Part shown: positions 25,570 to 34,644 of the stretch, piece by piece | Position numbering within the stretch: position 1 is the first letter of the stretch | Layout of the letters: the number at the start of each line of letters is the position of its first letter | DNA from: Pseudanabaena sp. ABRG5-3 | Lineage (GTDB): Bacteria > Cyanobacteriota > Cyanobacteriia > Pseudanabaenales > Pseudanabaenaceae | Assembly: GCF_003967015.1 (NCBI RefSeq) | Contig: NZ_AP017560.1 | Coordinates: 1,984,001-2,048,000, forward strand | Direction: 5' to 3' | DNA length: 64,000 bases | Program-made: the position numbers and the translations under genes | Notes under the pieces: model-generated | Seen by the model: the letters and a program-made list of their open reading frames with translations, nothing else | Told to the model about the DNA's origin: nothing | Database searches by the model: none

Positions 25570-25782
25570 ATGATATTAGAAAACGTCAGAGTCAAGCCCG
25601 ATACCCGTAATCACAAAGGCTTTTTTGTATTGGAAGCTTCTTACAAATTGATTAATATTGATGGCAATGGTTGGGCCTTGATTTGTTTAGATGATTATGC
25701 CTGTCATTACGTCGATCCTGACGATCTAAAGTTACCTAGAGGATGGAAAAAAACAACTAGCAACCAAGTTGTCAACGCTTAG
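25570..25782 (+). CDS. Hypothetical protein, 70 residues
   Basis: A 70-residue soluble protein starting at ATG 25570 after ribosome-binding site aaggaag at 25554-25560. It is beta-rich in appearance (FFVLEASYKLINIDGNGWAL), with a cysteine pair and a basic tail. I do not recognise the family. A strong terminator follows at 25844. Confidence 0.7.
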   Translation: MILENVRVKPDTRNHKGFFVLEASYKLINIDGNGWALICLDDYACHYVDPDDLKLPRGWKKTTSNQVVNA

Positions 25783-25843
25783 CGATCGTCGTTCTGCCTT
25801 CTCCCTATAATGGATATTGAAAAAATACCGATTTTTAAAGACA

Positions 25844-25894
25844 AATTAATCATAAAAAAGAGCGAACTATGTTCGCTCTTTTTTATGATTAATT
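25844..25894 (+). terminator. Terminator after the 70-residue protein gene
   Basis: Perfect 24-bp arms (25844-25867 and 25871-25894) with loop tat, a GC stem gagcgaac and flanking A and T runs. It is a strong intrinsic terminator. Confidence 0.9.
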
Positions 25895-26231
25895 GCAATA
25901 AAAAATCCAGAGGTAAGATGTCACCTCTGGAAGATGTAATAAAAAAGTTCAACAGTTAATATCTGTAGTATCCAATAAAATCCCCACTTAGCAGTCACAT
26001 AAATAACCGTACAAATCTTAGATATACTTAGCCAGAAAATAAAATAAATCGGGCTAAATATATTAGCTTTATTAGCGACGACCCCATAACCAAATCTACA
26101 TTTGCACTATTTGTCACGATAAACACCGTTTTTAATAGAGACAAGTATTTATGATTATGTGTAGAACGCTAAGAAAGTAACACGGACTTTAATAGTGAGG
26201 CTTTTTATTGTTCTGATGAGTTGATAAAAAT
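25895..26231. other. 337-nt AT-rich gap
   Basis: Contains a 9-bp hairpin (tccagaggt/acctctgga, 25906-25931) and otherwise nothing I can assign. No ORF of credible composition is present on either strand. Confidence 0.5.
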
Positions 26232-26540
26232 TTATCTAGATACAGCAAGTGCAACTTCTCTTTCTTCGGGCGGTTTCAGACTAGGAAACAAGAAGTGATT
26301 TTCTTCAACATACTGTGCTCCAAATAGTCCTTTTTCTGCCCAGAAGTATCGATCTGTTGTATGCTCGTTGCGTCTTACAAGCAACAGTGCTGGAGGAAGA
26401 ATGCCGTGGGTATGGATGTACTTGCGTGCAGCCGTCACTGGCTTATCTTCACCGCTATCGATACTAAATTGAGGAATATGTTCTAGGATTTTGCGCCCTT
26501 CTTGGCGACGTCTACTCTTGCGCTTACGTCTCCTTGCCAA
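26232..26540 (-). CDS. DUF3155-type basic conserved cyanobacterial protein
   Basis: A 102-residue protein. The N terminus is strongly basic (ARRRKRKSRRRQEGRK). The conserved tail has TTDRYFWAEKGLFGAQYVEE. This matches the cyanobacteria-specific DUF3155 family as I know it. I choose the TTG at 26540 as start because it lies 7 nt after a perfect aggagg and gives the usual (M)ARRRKRKSRRR opening. An ATG 51 bases upstream would add an unrelated leader. Function unknown; the basic end suggests RNA or DNA binding. Confidence 0.85.
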   Translation of the reverse strand: MARRRKRKSRRRQEGRKILEHIPQFSIDSGEDKPVTAARKYIHTHGILPPALLLVRRNEHTTDRYFWAEKGLFGAQYVEENHFLFPSLKPPEEREVALAVSR

Positions 26541-26756
26541 ATCAATACCTCCTAATTTAGACCCTGAAATGCGATCGGGATTACAAAACATAGCTATTAT
26601 AGCTAGGGTAAATAAAAAATTTCAACTTTTCTTTACAAATTTTTGTTAGTTGTCATTAAGTGTGCTTTAGCCTGATACACTTTATAGACTATAAATATGC
26701 CTGTCAGCCTATAAATTGCCAATTTATAGCCATGCAAAAAATGTCAGTGTGATTTA

Positions 26757-27209
26757 CTACTTAGCGTCAAAGTGATTTAAAGCCTCGGCAAAATCTCGCA
26801 CTCCACGAAACTGTCGATATACTGACGCAAAGCGTACATAGGCAACTTCGTTAATATCTTGCAAATATTGCAAAACCATCTCGCCAATCTCTACGCTAGA
26901 GACTTGATGCCGATCGCGTGTTTGTAGTTGTGCTTCGATTTCATCAATGATTGATTCGAGGGTGGTCTGTGATACCCCAGTTTTTTCACAGGCGCGGATC
27001 ATGCCTCGCAATAATTTAGAGCGATCGAAGGACTCACTCACACCATCGCGCTTTAACACCGTAATGGGTACAAACTCGATGCGCTCGTAGGTAGTAAAGC
27101 GACGCTGACAACTGAGACATTCCCGCCTGCGCCGAATACTACTGCCTGCCTCTGCCGAACGGGATTCTAAAACACGGCTATCGGTATGCTGGCAAAACGG
27201 ACAGAGCAT
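26757..27209 (-). CDS. nrdR: Transcriptional repressor NrdR
   Basis: A nucleotide-sensing repressor of ribonucleotide reductase genes. A zinc ribbon with CPFC and CLSC (residues 3-34) precedes an ATP-cone domain ([20 protein letters not shown], about residues 50-140). I start at the ATG at 27209 so that the protein opens MLCPFC as in the family. An ATG four codons upstream is the alternative. A hairpin at 27228-27257 lies in the 5' region. Confidence 0.97.
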   Translation of the reverse strand: MLCPFCQHTDSRVLESRSAEAGSSIRRRRECLSCQRRFTTYERIEFVPITVLKRDGVSESFDRSKLLRGMIRACEKTGVSQTTLESIIDEIEAQLQTRDRHQVSSVEIGEMVLQYLQDINEVAYVRFASVYRQFRGVRDFAEALNHFDAK

Positions 27210-27227
27210 GACATATCTCAAAACTTG

Positions 27228-27257
27228 GTATATAGTGCAGCGCTTAGCGCTATATAC
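27228..27257. repeat. Hairpin upstream of nrdR
   Basis: Inverted repeat gtatatagtgc/gcgctatatac (one G-T pair) with an 8-nt loop, in the nrdR 5' region. It has no resemblance to the published NrdR box, so autoregulation through it is not supported. Confidence 0.6.
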
Positions 27258-27303
27258 AACTGTAAATTATGATGGTCAATTATCTCGCAATATGTTGGAG
27301 GCA

Positions 27304-27337
27304 ATTATTTCAAGAGTTCCATTATTTCAAGAGTTCC
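27304..27337. repeat. Tandem 17-bp direct duplication
   Basis: The 17-mer attatttcaagagttcc occurs twice head to tail (27304-27320 and 27321-27337), at the 3' end of the ATPase relic. It is likely slippage or a deletion scar. Confidence 0.9.
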
Positions 27338-27432
27338 ATTGCATAAGGAGCGTTACCATCGTCTGATTTCCTAAATGCTTCATCGATAACCACAAACCTA
27401 AGAGATCTTGACTTTCCTGTACTTTGGTTAAG
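27322..27432 (-). pseudogene. Relic of a JetC/SbcC-type ATPase (Walker B end)
   Basis: Read on the minus strand, the frame gives STGKSRSLRF, then FVVIDEAFRKSDDGNA and YAMELLK before a stop at 27322. The hydrophobic-DE Walker B followed by AFRKSDDGNA..AMEL resembles the C-terminal ATPase half of large SMC-like proteins such as JetC of the Wadjet anti-plasmid system (COG4913) and SbcC/MukB relatives. Only about 37 codons remain, without a start or any other domain. The direct duplication just downstream in the reading sense marks the broken end. Identification is by motif memory and should be checked by search. Confidence 0.55.
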
Positions 27433-27505
27433 CCCCAACAGCTAATCAGGGATCGCCTATCCATCCCCATAACCCACGATCGCCTCTCAATCAAAAAGAA
27501 AGCTA

Positions 27506-28408
27506 TTACTTTATGAGTCTTAATCGAGATAATAAATTTGTAAAGTCTTTGTAAGAAGCATTAGAAGAAATTTGTAGAATTTTATTGCTACCGCGAATCA
27601 GTCCTGTAAAAACATATGACTGACCAATTTTAGAAATAACAATATAGCCAGCAATTTCGCCTACTTGGTAATTAAATATTTCAACTTCAGTTGGTTCTTT
27701 CTCTCCTCTAATATTCGTTTTATACCCAACAGCCAAAACAGCTTGCTTTTTTAAGCTCATCGAAGAATCTCTATCGATCATATTAATATCTAAAGATTCA
27801 TAACCTTGCCCTCCTCTACCTCCATTTTTAATACATTGAAATAATGCAAAATAATTCGGATGTAAAATTTTAACAGATCCATCTTGCTCCTTGATAGAGC
27901 GATAGTTGCTTGGTATATCTACTTCAATCCCGTAATGTTCTAATTTAATTGTTCTAAAGTTTTTAGAATTTGGCTCAAAATTATTACCGACAGTACATAA
28001 TCTTTGCCTGTCTTGTACATTGTTTTGGGAGACTATAGAATTTTCTACACTTTGGTTTCTCCACCAACAAATTATAACTCCACTTTTTTTGGACTCCAAA
28101 CAATTTTTTTGAGTTGAATTTTTGCTATCAGGTGATTCGATTGATTTTGCTTCATATCCATCTATTGTCCAGTTATTTAAATAACCCCAAGCACCTTTAA
28201 ATTCATTTGTTACGCCATCTGACCAAGATATTTTGCCTGTAGTATAACCTTGTCCACTAGCTCCTTCGATAATACATCTATCCCTAATAGGAGGCTTACC
28301 TAATTTTTGATATGAACATTCCACTGTGTCTTTGAAAACCCGTCCGTAGGCAGGCATTGTTAAAATTGACGAAGAAAGTACATAAATAAGAAGTGTTGGA
28401 ATTTTCAT
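27506..28408 (-). CDS. Secreted protein of unknown function
   Basis: A 300-residue protein with a signal peptide (about residues 1-22, ending PAYG). The mature part is polar and asparagine/serine-rich, with seven cysteines. Its N-terminal half looks beta-rich (WSDGVTNEFKGAWGYL). The C-terminal half (about 150-300) resembles small periplasmic proteins that bind membranes or walls, but I do not recognise a family. It is more AT-rich than its neighbours, which with the relic DNA beside it suggests an accessory locus. Confidence 0.65.
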   Translation of the reverse strand: MKIPTLLIYVLSSSILTMPAYGRVFKDTVECSYQKLGKPPIRDRCIIEGASGQGYTTGKISWSDGVTNEFKGAWGYLNNWTIDGYEAKSIESPDSKNSTQKNCLESKKSGVIICWWRNQSVENSIVSQNNVQDRQRLCTVGNNFEPNSKNFRTIKLEHYGIEVDIPSNYRSIKEQDGSVKILHPNYFALFQCIKNGGRGGQGYESLDINMIDRDSSMSLKKQAVLAVGYKTNIRGEKEPTEVEIFNYQVGEIAGYIVISKIGQSYVFTGLIRGSNKILQISSNASYKDFTNLLSRLRLIK

Positions 28409-28491
28409 AAAAGCTGAAACAATTAATTTTTATCTTTATCAATAAGTTTATCAAGCCACTGCAAACTCTGTTAACTTCCTATTTTATAGAG

Positions 28492-28602
28492 TGCGTTAAT
28501 GAAATGTAACGCACATTTTCTTATGAAATGAATAGGTGATCGCCATGCTCATGAATCTATCAACAAGCAATCAAGCGATTTTACCTATGAAATGAATAGG
28601 CG
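28492..28602. repeat. Hairpin and direct repeats in the 28.4-28.7 kb gap
   Basis: A hairpin gtgcgtta/taacgcac (28492-28515) is followed by two copies of tatgaaatgaatagg(t/c)gatcgc near 28522 and 28587, each ending in a HIP1-like site. No gene is seen in this 297-nt gap. Confidence 0.6.
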
Positions 28603-28705
28603 ATCGCTTTATATATTATTTAACTCGATTAAAAACAACCAATATTTTTATAATTTGGGCAAGTATCGAGTTGTTTCTTGTGAGACACCCATTTAGCCAT
28701 CTTGC

Positions 28706-30073
28706 CTAACCTGCATAGGGATGTAAAACGACAGCTTTGAGAATGCGATCGCCTTTCCAGAGTGGTAAAGACAGCCATAGTTTGCCTGCATCGATCCATT
28801 GTTGTCGTAGGAGCGCACTACTAAGGTTTGGATTATTAGATTTCAAACAGATAATATTTAGAGTTGGTTCACAAACTAGTTCTAATTCGGGTGATGCTTC
28901 TACCCATTGCTGCAAATTATCGGAGAGATCTAGCGATCGCTCGACGAGATAGCGACAACCTGAAATTCCCATCGCCTTCAGTGCCATCCATAGCTTCAGA
29001 CTATCAGTACGGCGCGTTCCCTGTAGGTTAAGATTGCCAAAATTGAGAGTGCGATCATCCATATAGGGAAGTTCGCCATCAAAGCCATCGACGAGATGCT
29101 GCTTATCTTTGACGATGAGCATGGCACAGGTTCGCGCTACCCATAGCCATTTTTGCGGATTAAAGGTGATCGAGTCCGCAAGTTCACAGCCTTGAAATAG
29201 CGGTTGTAACTTCGGCGAAAAAATTCCTGCGCCACCGTAGGCAGCATCGATATGAAACCAACATTCATAGCGTTTAGCAATTTCGCCCACGGATTGAATC
29301 GCATCAACTGCGCCTGTGACTGTCGTTCCTGCGATCGCAGCTACAAAAAAAGGTTGCTTTCCTTGTCTAATCGCTTTTTGGATTTCCAGTTCTAATTCTT
29401 CGATAATAATTTCACCGCGATCATTAGTGAGAACGCGCACTAAGTTCTCTTTGCCAACACCGATCACATTCATTGCCTTCTCAAAGGAAGTATGGGCCGC
29501 ATCGGAAACAAAAGCAACTAAATTATGGGCATTACCTAAAGTTTTGCTCTGTGGTTGTTTCCAGTTTCGCGCTAATAATAATGCGGAAATATTAGCGAGA
29601 CTTCCCCCTGCGGTCAATGTGCCAAAACAATCGCTTCCCATTCCGAAAAGATTCCCAAACCATTGCATCAGTTGTGCTTCCATTTCTGTAAATACGGGAG
29701 CGAGTTCATAACTGAGCATATTGTTGTTAATTGCCGAGATCAGCGCATCCGCCCAGATCGTAATCGCGGTAGGCACACTGTCCATATGTCCCATGTAGCG
29801 GGAATTCTGGAAATTAACAGTACGAGGTAAAACCTGCGATCTCACTTCTGCTAATAAATCCACAAGTTTATCGCCATGTTCAGGAATATTGATCTTAAAG
29901 GAGGATTCATCCTGAACGAAGGCTTGATTTTGTGTATCTAGAACTGCATCAACAATGAGATCGACAAAGGCATAGCCCAACTTGCGGATGTCTTCAAGAT
30001 TAGAGCGATCGGGATTAAGAAAGTGGGAATCAAGAAAATTTTGCGGTAAAAAATCGGGAGGGAAATCGGGCAT
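28706..30073 (-). CDS. Pyridoxal-phosphate-dependent decarboxylase (group II)
   Basis: A 455-residue group II decarboxylase of the aromatic amino acid/glutamate/tyrosine decarboxylase type. The PLP lysine sits in FNPQKWLWV, preceded by HIDAAYGGAG and DAAHTSFEKA. Length fits the family. The amino acid substrate cannot be told by eye. It starts 162 nt downstream of the oligopeptide ABC ATPase gene on the same strand, with a palindrome between them. Confidence 0.92.
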   Translation of the reverse strand: MPDFPPDFLPQNFLDSHFLNPDRSNLEDIRKLGYAFVDLIVDAVLDTQNQAFVQDESSFKINIPEHGDKLVDLLAEVRSQVLPRTVNFQNSRYMGHMDSVPTAITIWADALISAINNNMLSYELAPVFTEMEAQLMQWFGNLFGMGSDCFGTLTAGGSLANISALLLARNWKQPQSKTLGNAHNLVAFVSDAAHTSFEKAMNVIGVGKENLVRVLTNDRGEIIIEELELEIQKAIRQGKQPFFVAAIAGTTVTGAVDAIQSVGEIAKRYECWFHIDAAYGGAGIFSPKLQPLFQGCELADSITFNPQKWLWVARTCAMLIVKDKQHLVDGFDGELPYMDDRTLNFGNLNLQGTRRTDSLKLWMALKAMGISGCRYLVERSLDLSDNLQQWVEASPELELVCEPTLNIICLKSNNPNLSSALLRQQWIDAGKLWLSLPLWKGDRILKAVVLHPYAG

Positions 30074-30097
30074 TGTCGCAGTTAATGAGTTATATGC

Positions 30098-30132
30098 GTT
30101 ATAGAAATGATGCTTCGCATCATTTCTATAAC
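30098..30132. repeat. Perfect 16-bp palindrome, loop TTC
   Basis: Arms 30098-30113 and 30117-30132, which abut the stop codon of the ABC ATPase gene. Read on the minus strand the apex is gcgaagc. Confidence 0.95.
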
Positions 30133-31911
30133 CTAATTATTGACATAGGGAATACGTGGAATCGAAGCGATTAAAGACTTGGTATATTCATGTTGGGGAT
30201 TGGTCAACACTGCCTCAGTACTGCCCTGCTCTACAATTTTACCCCTACGCATCACTGCAATGCGATCGCAGAAAAATTGAGCCACTGCGAGGTCATGGGT
30301 AATAAAGATATAAGTTAGCTTAAATTCCTGTTTGAGGTCGTGCATCAATTGCAAAACTTGGCTCTGAATCGACGCATCGAGCATACTCACAGGCTCATCG
30401 CAAATAATAAATTTAGGATTCGTAATCAAAGCGCGGGCGATCGCTACCCGTTGCAATTGACCACCTGACAAGTCCGAGGGATAGCGATCGGCAAGCTCGG
30501 AATTAAGTCCCACTTTTTCAAGAATCGCATAGACTTTATCCTTAGCCGCTTCGAGATTGGGGACAAAGTTATGAATTATTAAAGGATCGGCAACGCTATT
30601 AAAGACTGTCATATAGGGACTAAAGCAAGCGCGAGGATCTTGGAAGATCATTTGCATTTGCGATCGCATTTGGCGCAATTGTTCACCCTTGAGTCTGGTT
30701 AACTCTACGCCATTAAAGCGGACAGAACTACCGCGATCGGGCTTAATTAATTGCAAAATTGCCCGACCCGTCGTACTTTTGCCAGAGCCGCTTTCGCCAA
30801 TAATGCCAAAGGTTTCTCCTGTAATTATTTCTAGATCGATGCCATCAACGGCTTTGACTAAACCACTAGAAGGATCAACGAAGCGCGTTAGTGGATTTCC
30901 GCCCGTAACATAATGCTTTTGTAGACGATTGACATGGAGAATTACTCTGGGGGCTGGTTTCACAGAAGTCACTGACTTCTCAATCATCGCAAATTCTTGA
31001 CTATTCCCTTGAGCATTAGTCTGTTCTTGACCATCTTCTAGAATATTGGCATCGGAAGCTACGGGAACATCGTCTGCAATCTTTTGATTAATTTCCTCGC
31101 CAGTTTCTCGATCTTGAGATTCAGATTCATCTGTACTGATAGTTAATGCTTCTGGATTGAAATGGAGAACTGAAGATAGCAAACTTTTGGTGTAGAGATG
31201 TTGGGGATCGCGGAAAATTTGTTCCACATAGCCAGTTTCCACGATGTTTCCGTTATACATTACAGCAATGCGATCGCAATATTCGGCAACCATACCGAGG
31301 TCATGGGTAACTAACAATAAGCCCATTGATCGTGTTTTGCGAAGTACCGTTAGCTCTTTGAGAATATCGGTGGCAACGGTGACATCGAGGCTCGTAGTTG
31401 GCTCATCGGCAATTAATAAAACTGGATTTAGTAGAAGTGATAAGGCGATCGCCACTCTCTGCCGCATCCCGCCGCTAAATTCGTGGGGATATTGCTTAGC
31501 GCGACTAGGATCGATGCGAACCGAGCGCAACGCCTCATGTATCCGTTGTTTTGCCGATTGCGATGAAAGTTTAGGATAGTGGGAAGACAACACTTCTAAG
31601 CCATGATCTTCGATGCTCATCAAGGGATCAAGCCTTGTCATCGGATCTTGGAAAATTAAGCCAACCTTTTCGCCGCGCCATGTTCCATCTTTTTTCTCAG
31701 CAATTTCTTCCCCATCGACGCAAATCGTCCCCTCGACATTGGCATATTTAGGTAATAGTTTGATCAGCGATCGCCCAATAGTCGATTTGCCACAACCGCT
31801 TTCACCAATTAATCCCAGCGCTTCACCTGCTTGCAAATGAAAAGTCACGCGATCGACCGCAGGCGTTGCTTCGCCATAACGAACAGTCAAGTTGTCAACT
31901 TCAAGCAGCAT
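30133..31911 (-). CDS. Oligopeptide/dipeptide ABC transporter, fused double ATPase
   Basis: A 592-residue protein made of two ABC ATPase domains, comparable to fused DppD-DppF or YejF. Domain 1 (about 1-250) has Walker A GESGCGKST and signature FSGGMRQR. Domain 2 (about 315-590) has GESGSGKST and LSGGQLQR. Both have the C-terminal extension typical of peptide importers. It energises uptake of oligopeptides, nickel or microcins. No permease gene is in the window. A matching substrate-binding lipoprotein gene lies at 58760-60550. Confidence 0.95.
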   Translation of the reverse strand: MLLEVDNLTVRYGEATPAVDRVTFHLQAGEALGLIGESGCGKSTIGRSLIKLLPKYANVEGTICVDGEEIAEKKDGTWRGEKVGLIFQDPMTRLDPLMSIEDHGLEVLSSHYPKLSSQSAKQRIHEALRSVRIDPSRAKQYPHEFSGGMRQRVAIALSLLLNPVLLIADEPTTSLDVTVATDILKELTVLRKTRSMGLLLVTHDLGMVAEYCDRIAVMYNGNIVETGYVEQIFRDPQHLYTKSLLSSVLHFNPEALTISTDESESQDRETGEEINQKIADDVPVASDANILEDGQEQTNAQGNSQEFAMIEKSVTSVKPAPRVILHVNRLQKHYVTGGNPLTRFVDPSSGLVKAVDGIDLEIITGETFGIIGESGSGKSTTGRAILQLIKPDRGSSVRFNGVELTRLKGEQLRQMRSQMQMIFQDPRACFSPYMTVFNSVADPLIIHNFVPNLEAAKDKVYAILEKVGLNSELADRYPSDLSGGQLQRVAIARALITNPKFIICDEPVSMLDASIQSQVLQLMHDLKQEFKLTYIFITHDLAVAQFFCDRIAVMRRGKIVEQGSTEAVLTNPQHEYTKSLIASIPRIPYVNN

Positions 31912-32042
31912 GATTTTTTCGGGCTTTTTAAGGATTAATTTATAAGCATCTCAAGCTAAAATATCATGCTATTGCTACTTAATCGCCGCAAATTATTGCT
32001 GAGGTGACATTTGGGGAATTTAAAGTTGGAGTTGGTGGTTAA

Positions 32043-32065
32043 GGGCAGAGCATTCCCAATTTGAT
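32043..32065. repeat. AGAGCATT-type dispersed repeat, single arm
   Basis: gggcagagcattccca followed by atttga matches the left arm of the hairpin at 32880-32944, but no partner arm is found nearby. It lies in the 274-nt gap before the ABC ATPase promoter region. Confidence 0.6.
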
Positions 32066-32185
32066 GCGATCGCGCCATCAGTTCCTTGCGGGGCGATTCC
32101 ACCAGTGTGAAGTTGAATGTCTTGATTTAAGGTAACGGATCAAACATTTGAAACTTACTCATCTTTACTGACTTTTGCTGCAATT

Positions 32186-32446
32186 TTATAAGTCTCGATA
32201 AATTTCGCGCCGATGTCCTATGCGTCTTAAATTTACGATTTTGCTACTATCATCAATATCGTATAGAACGCGATAATCTCCAATTCGTAAACGAAAACCT
32301 TGTCCTCCTTTCATTTGTAAAGAGTTGACGGGTCTAGGTTCTTCTTGTAACTGCACTAAAGCCTTTAAAATTCGTTGTTTTAGTTCCTGTGGTAAGGTGT
32401 TCAGTTGTTTCTGGACAGTTTTAGGTAAATTGACTTGATAGCTCAT
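32186..32446 (-). CDS. RelE/ParE-family toxin
   Basis: An 86-residue RelE/ParE-superfamily protein. LKALVQLQEEPRP, GFRLRIGDYRVLYDI and the C-terminal RRIGHRREIYRDL match the mRNA interferase-type toxins. It follows the antitoxin gene with a 9-nt gap. RelE members cleave mRNA on the ribosome and ParE members poison gyrase; the residues favour RelE, though not decisively. Confidence 0.9.
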   Translation of the reverse strand: MSYQVNLPKTVQKQLNTLPQELKQRILKALVQLQEEPRPVNSLQMKGGQGFRLRIGDYRVLYDIDDSSKIVNLRRIGHRREIYRDL

Positions 32447-32455
32447 CAGAATTAC

Positions 32456-32665
32456 CTATGCTTCGGCTGCTAGGTAACTATCTAGAGTGACAAAATCACC
32501 ATTAGCTATTTCTGAATCAGTTTCTTCAACTGCTTGTTGATACCCTCTCCAGCATAAGAATTCGTCCATTTCATCCAGTAATTTTTGATAAGCTTCAATA
32601 TTAAGGATGACAGCGATGCGATCGCCTTGAGCATTGGTAATATATTGTTCTTGGAGTTGCAGCAT
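32456..32665 (-). CDS. Antitoxin of the type II pair
   Basis: A 69-residue small acidic protein immediately upstream of the toxin gene. The opening YITNAQGDRIAVILNIEAYQKLLD resembles the Phd/YefM/DUF-type antitoxin N terminus that binds DNA, with a disordered acidic tail for toxin binding. Order (antitoxin first) and spacing are typical of RelBE-like loci, which usually autoregulate from the upstream promoter. Confidence 0.88.
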   Translation of the reverse strand: MLQLQEQYITNAQGDRIAVILNIEAYQKLLDEMDEFLCWRGYQQAVEETDSEIANGDFVTLDSYLAAEA

Positions 32666-33034
32666 AGAAAAAGATGGGTTGATGATGCCAATATTTTAGC
32701 AAAAAGCAATTTTATTCAAGGAAAAGGTAAAAAGAAAAATATTTGTAGGGGTAGAGCATTTGCACCACTATCTCGAAACTCTCCACTACAATCTTCATTC
32801 GCAAATGCTCTACCCTCTTTGCTTTTACAGATAGCTGATTCCTGCGATTTGGGAATTGTCGGTGAATGTTGGAGGTTTAGGGCAGAGCATTCCCAATTTG
32901 AGATGATTGCAGAATTTATAGATTATGGTGGGAATGCTCTGCCCCTACAGGATGATAGGTAACAAAAGTGCTGGAAGGCTTATTATGTCGTAGAAATAGG
33001 ATTGTAACAAAAGCTTAATATTGAGATGTGATTT
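32666..33034. other. 369-nt gap with two AGAGCATT stem-loops
   Basis: Holds two adjacent inverted repeats. The first, gggtagagcatttgc/gcaaatgctctaccc, occupies 32749-32763 and 32801-32815. The second, gggcagagcattccca/tgggaatgctctgccc, occupies 32880-32895 and 32929-32944. Both share AGAGCATT and have 33-37-nt loops. This type is distinct from the short-loop palindromes elsewhere. No gene is seen. Confidence 0.75.
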
Positions 33035-34606
33035 TTATGTGTTACAAAGCAAGATCTTCAATGCGATAGCAGAGAACACTACTTCCCAACTACTACGCCT
33101 CCCATCCCATCGCCATCGCCTCCAACTATCACATACATAAAACGGAAGACTTGCTGTGAGAGCATTCTTCGCATTATTAGTGTCATTCATAAATCCATAA
33201 TGCGTCCTCCAGTCATTATTTTGTGGATGATACCAACCAACCTTTGCTGCAAATTTTTTCCACACTTTATAATCATATTTCCCAATTGTGCCACCGCATT
33301 CTAGCCAGATTTTTTTTTGAATGCTAAAGCCAAATCTGCCATCACTGTAATGCACCCATAATTGGTCAATTGTCCGCAAATCCTCACAGGGAAAAGCATC
33401 AATATGTTTAGTACTTAACCATTCATCTTCCGCAACCTGCAACATTAACTTAGCTGTGAGTTTATCGGCTTTGCTCCATTCTTGCGACTTCAACAATTTC
33501 TCCAACTCTTGATAATCAATCCCCTTCGCACTCACCAATTCCACAGGATTATTCTTGACCTCTTGGACTGGCTGTGTTTCTCTACTGATAATTTCTCTCT
33601 TAAACTCTTTAGGAACCACAGGGGGCGAAACAGTTGGCGCTGATGGGGATTTACTACCCTCAGCCTTAATAGTTACAGTTGGTTGTGGATTATCCGTAGA
33701 TTGCCTATTAGCCAAACGCATAAAAGCGTCAAACACATCTGAATCTGTACCACTTGAAGCAGCATTAACCATCTTCCATATTTGTTCGGCTAATTCAATA
33801 TTTCCGCTAATTTCTGCTTTGAGCGCATCGTTTTTAAGCGCCGTAATATCAGTAAGATTGGCAAACTTCGGCAACAAAATATAATGTAACTTCGTTGCAG
33901 GTTCGATTATCGCATAAGGCGTTTGAACATAGTTTTTATGCCGTTGAGTGAGTTTCGGTACTTGAGTTCCCAAAAATTGATAAAAACGCTCCACCGTCGC
34001 ACAATTTCCCTCACCCTGAATCCGCAACGCCTCCAACAATACATTTGTAAACGCCCCTTGCCCAATCTCATCAATCTCATAGGAAACCTGTGATGGGCTG
34101 CAAGAAAAAAACGTAATTACACCCTGTTGCTTCTCATCACCGATGCCCATACCCGCATTCTTCGTGCCATCACTGCGACAAGCATCGATCAACATCACCA
34201 CATTATCCGCCCCACTCCGCCGCAAGCGTTCCGTCACATAACCAATCGGAATCGCCAGATCGGGCATAGAACGCGGATTACCATCACTAGGCAACAGATA
34301 ATCGCGCCCCTCACAGGGCATCCCATGACCGCTAAAGTAAAACCACAGCGTATCCCCTGCGGATAAAAAGGGATCGGCAAAGCGATCGCCTAAAAAAGAT
34401 TTGAGCGTGCCATAGGTCGGCTGAGTCTTGCGCCCCTGAGCATTGCGCGGCGAGTCATCGGTGAAAAAGTACAGATCGTCATGACTAACGCCCAAATCCT
34501 GCATGAAAAAATCACGCATCCTCTCAGCATCGCTCTTGGCATACTTCAAAGGCGAAATCTCATCGTAGTCATTAATTCCAACAATTACCGCACAATTTCT
34601 CGCCAT
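33035..34606 (-). CDS. Caspase-like peptidase (C14) fused to a GUN4 domain
   Basis: A 523-residue protein. Residues 1-250 form a caspase fold (orthocaspase/metacaspase, peptidase C14) with both catalytic residues: His in FYFSGHG (about 94) and Cys in LIDACRSDG (about 145). Residues 250-365 are a linker. Residues about 365-515 form a GUN4 domain (DYQELEKLLKSQEWSKADK, HYSDGRFGFSIQKKIW), the fold that binds tetrapyrroles in GUN4. The fusion could couple tetrapyrrole or bilin level to proteolysis. It is the last gene of a four-gene operon. No signal peptide is present, so it acts in the cytoplasm. Confidence 0.93.
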   Translation of the reverse strand: MARNCAVIVGINDYDEISPLKYAKSDAERMRDFFMQDLGVSHDDLYFFTDDSPRNAQGRKTQPTYGTLKSFLGDRFADPFLSAGDTLWFYFSGHGMPCEGRDYLLPSDGNPRSMPDLAIPIGYVTERLRRSGADNVVMLIDACRSDGTKNAGMGIGDEKQQGVITFFSCSPSQVSYEIDEIGQGAFTNVLLEALRIQGEGNCATVERFYQFLGTQVPKLTQRHKNYVQTPYAIIEPATKLHYILLPKFANLTDITALKNDALKAEISGNIELAEQIWKMVNAASSGTDSDVFDAFMRLANRQSTDNPQPTVTIKAEGSKSPSAPTVSPPVVPKEFKREIISRETQPVQEVKNNPVELVSAKGIDYQELEKLLKSQEWSKADKLTAKLMLQVAEDEWLSTKHIDAFPCEDLRTIDQLWVHYSDGRFGFSIQKKIWLECGGTIGKYDYKVWKKFAAKVGWYHPQNNDWRTHYGFMNDTNNAKNALTASLPFYVCDSWRRWRWDGRRSSWEVVFSAIALKILLCNT

Positions 34607-34644
34607 AGCTGACTATAAGTTCTTAGTTGTTTTTGACTTGCGAT

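Noticed and set aside
27228-27257. NrdR box for autoregulation
   Set aside because: The hairpin sequence does not resemble the known paired NrdR-box consensus.
32585-32962. Plus-strand 125-codon ORF spanning the antitoxin gene and the AGAGCATT repeats
   Set aside because: It overlaps the antitoxin in antisense and consists of the inverted repeats for the rest; no family resemblance.
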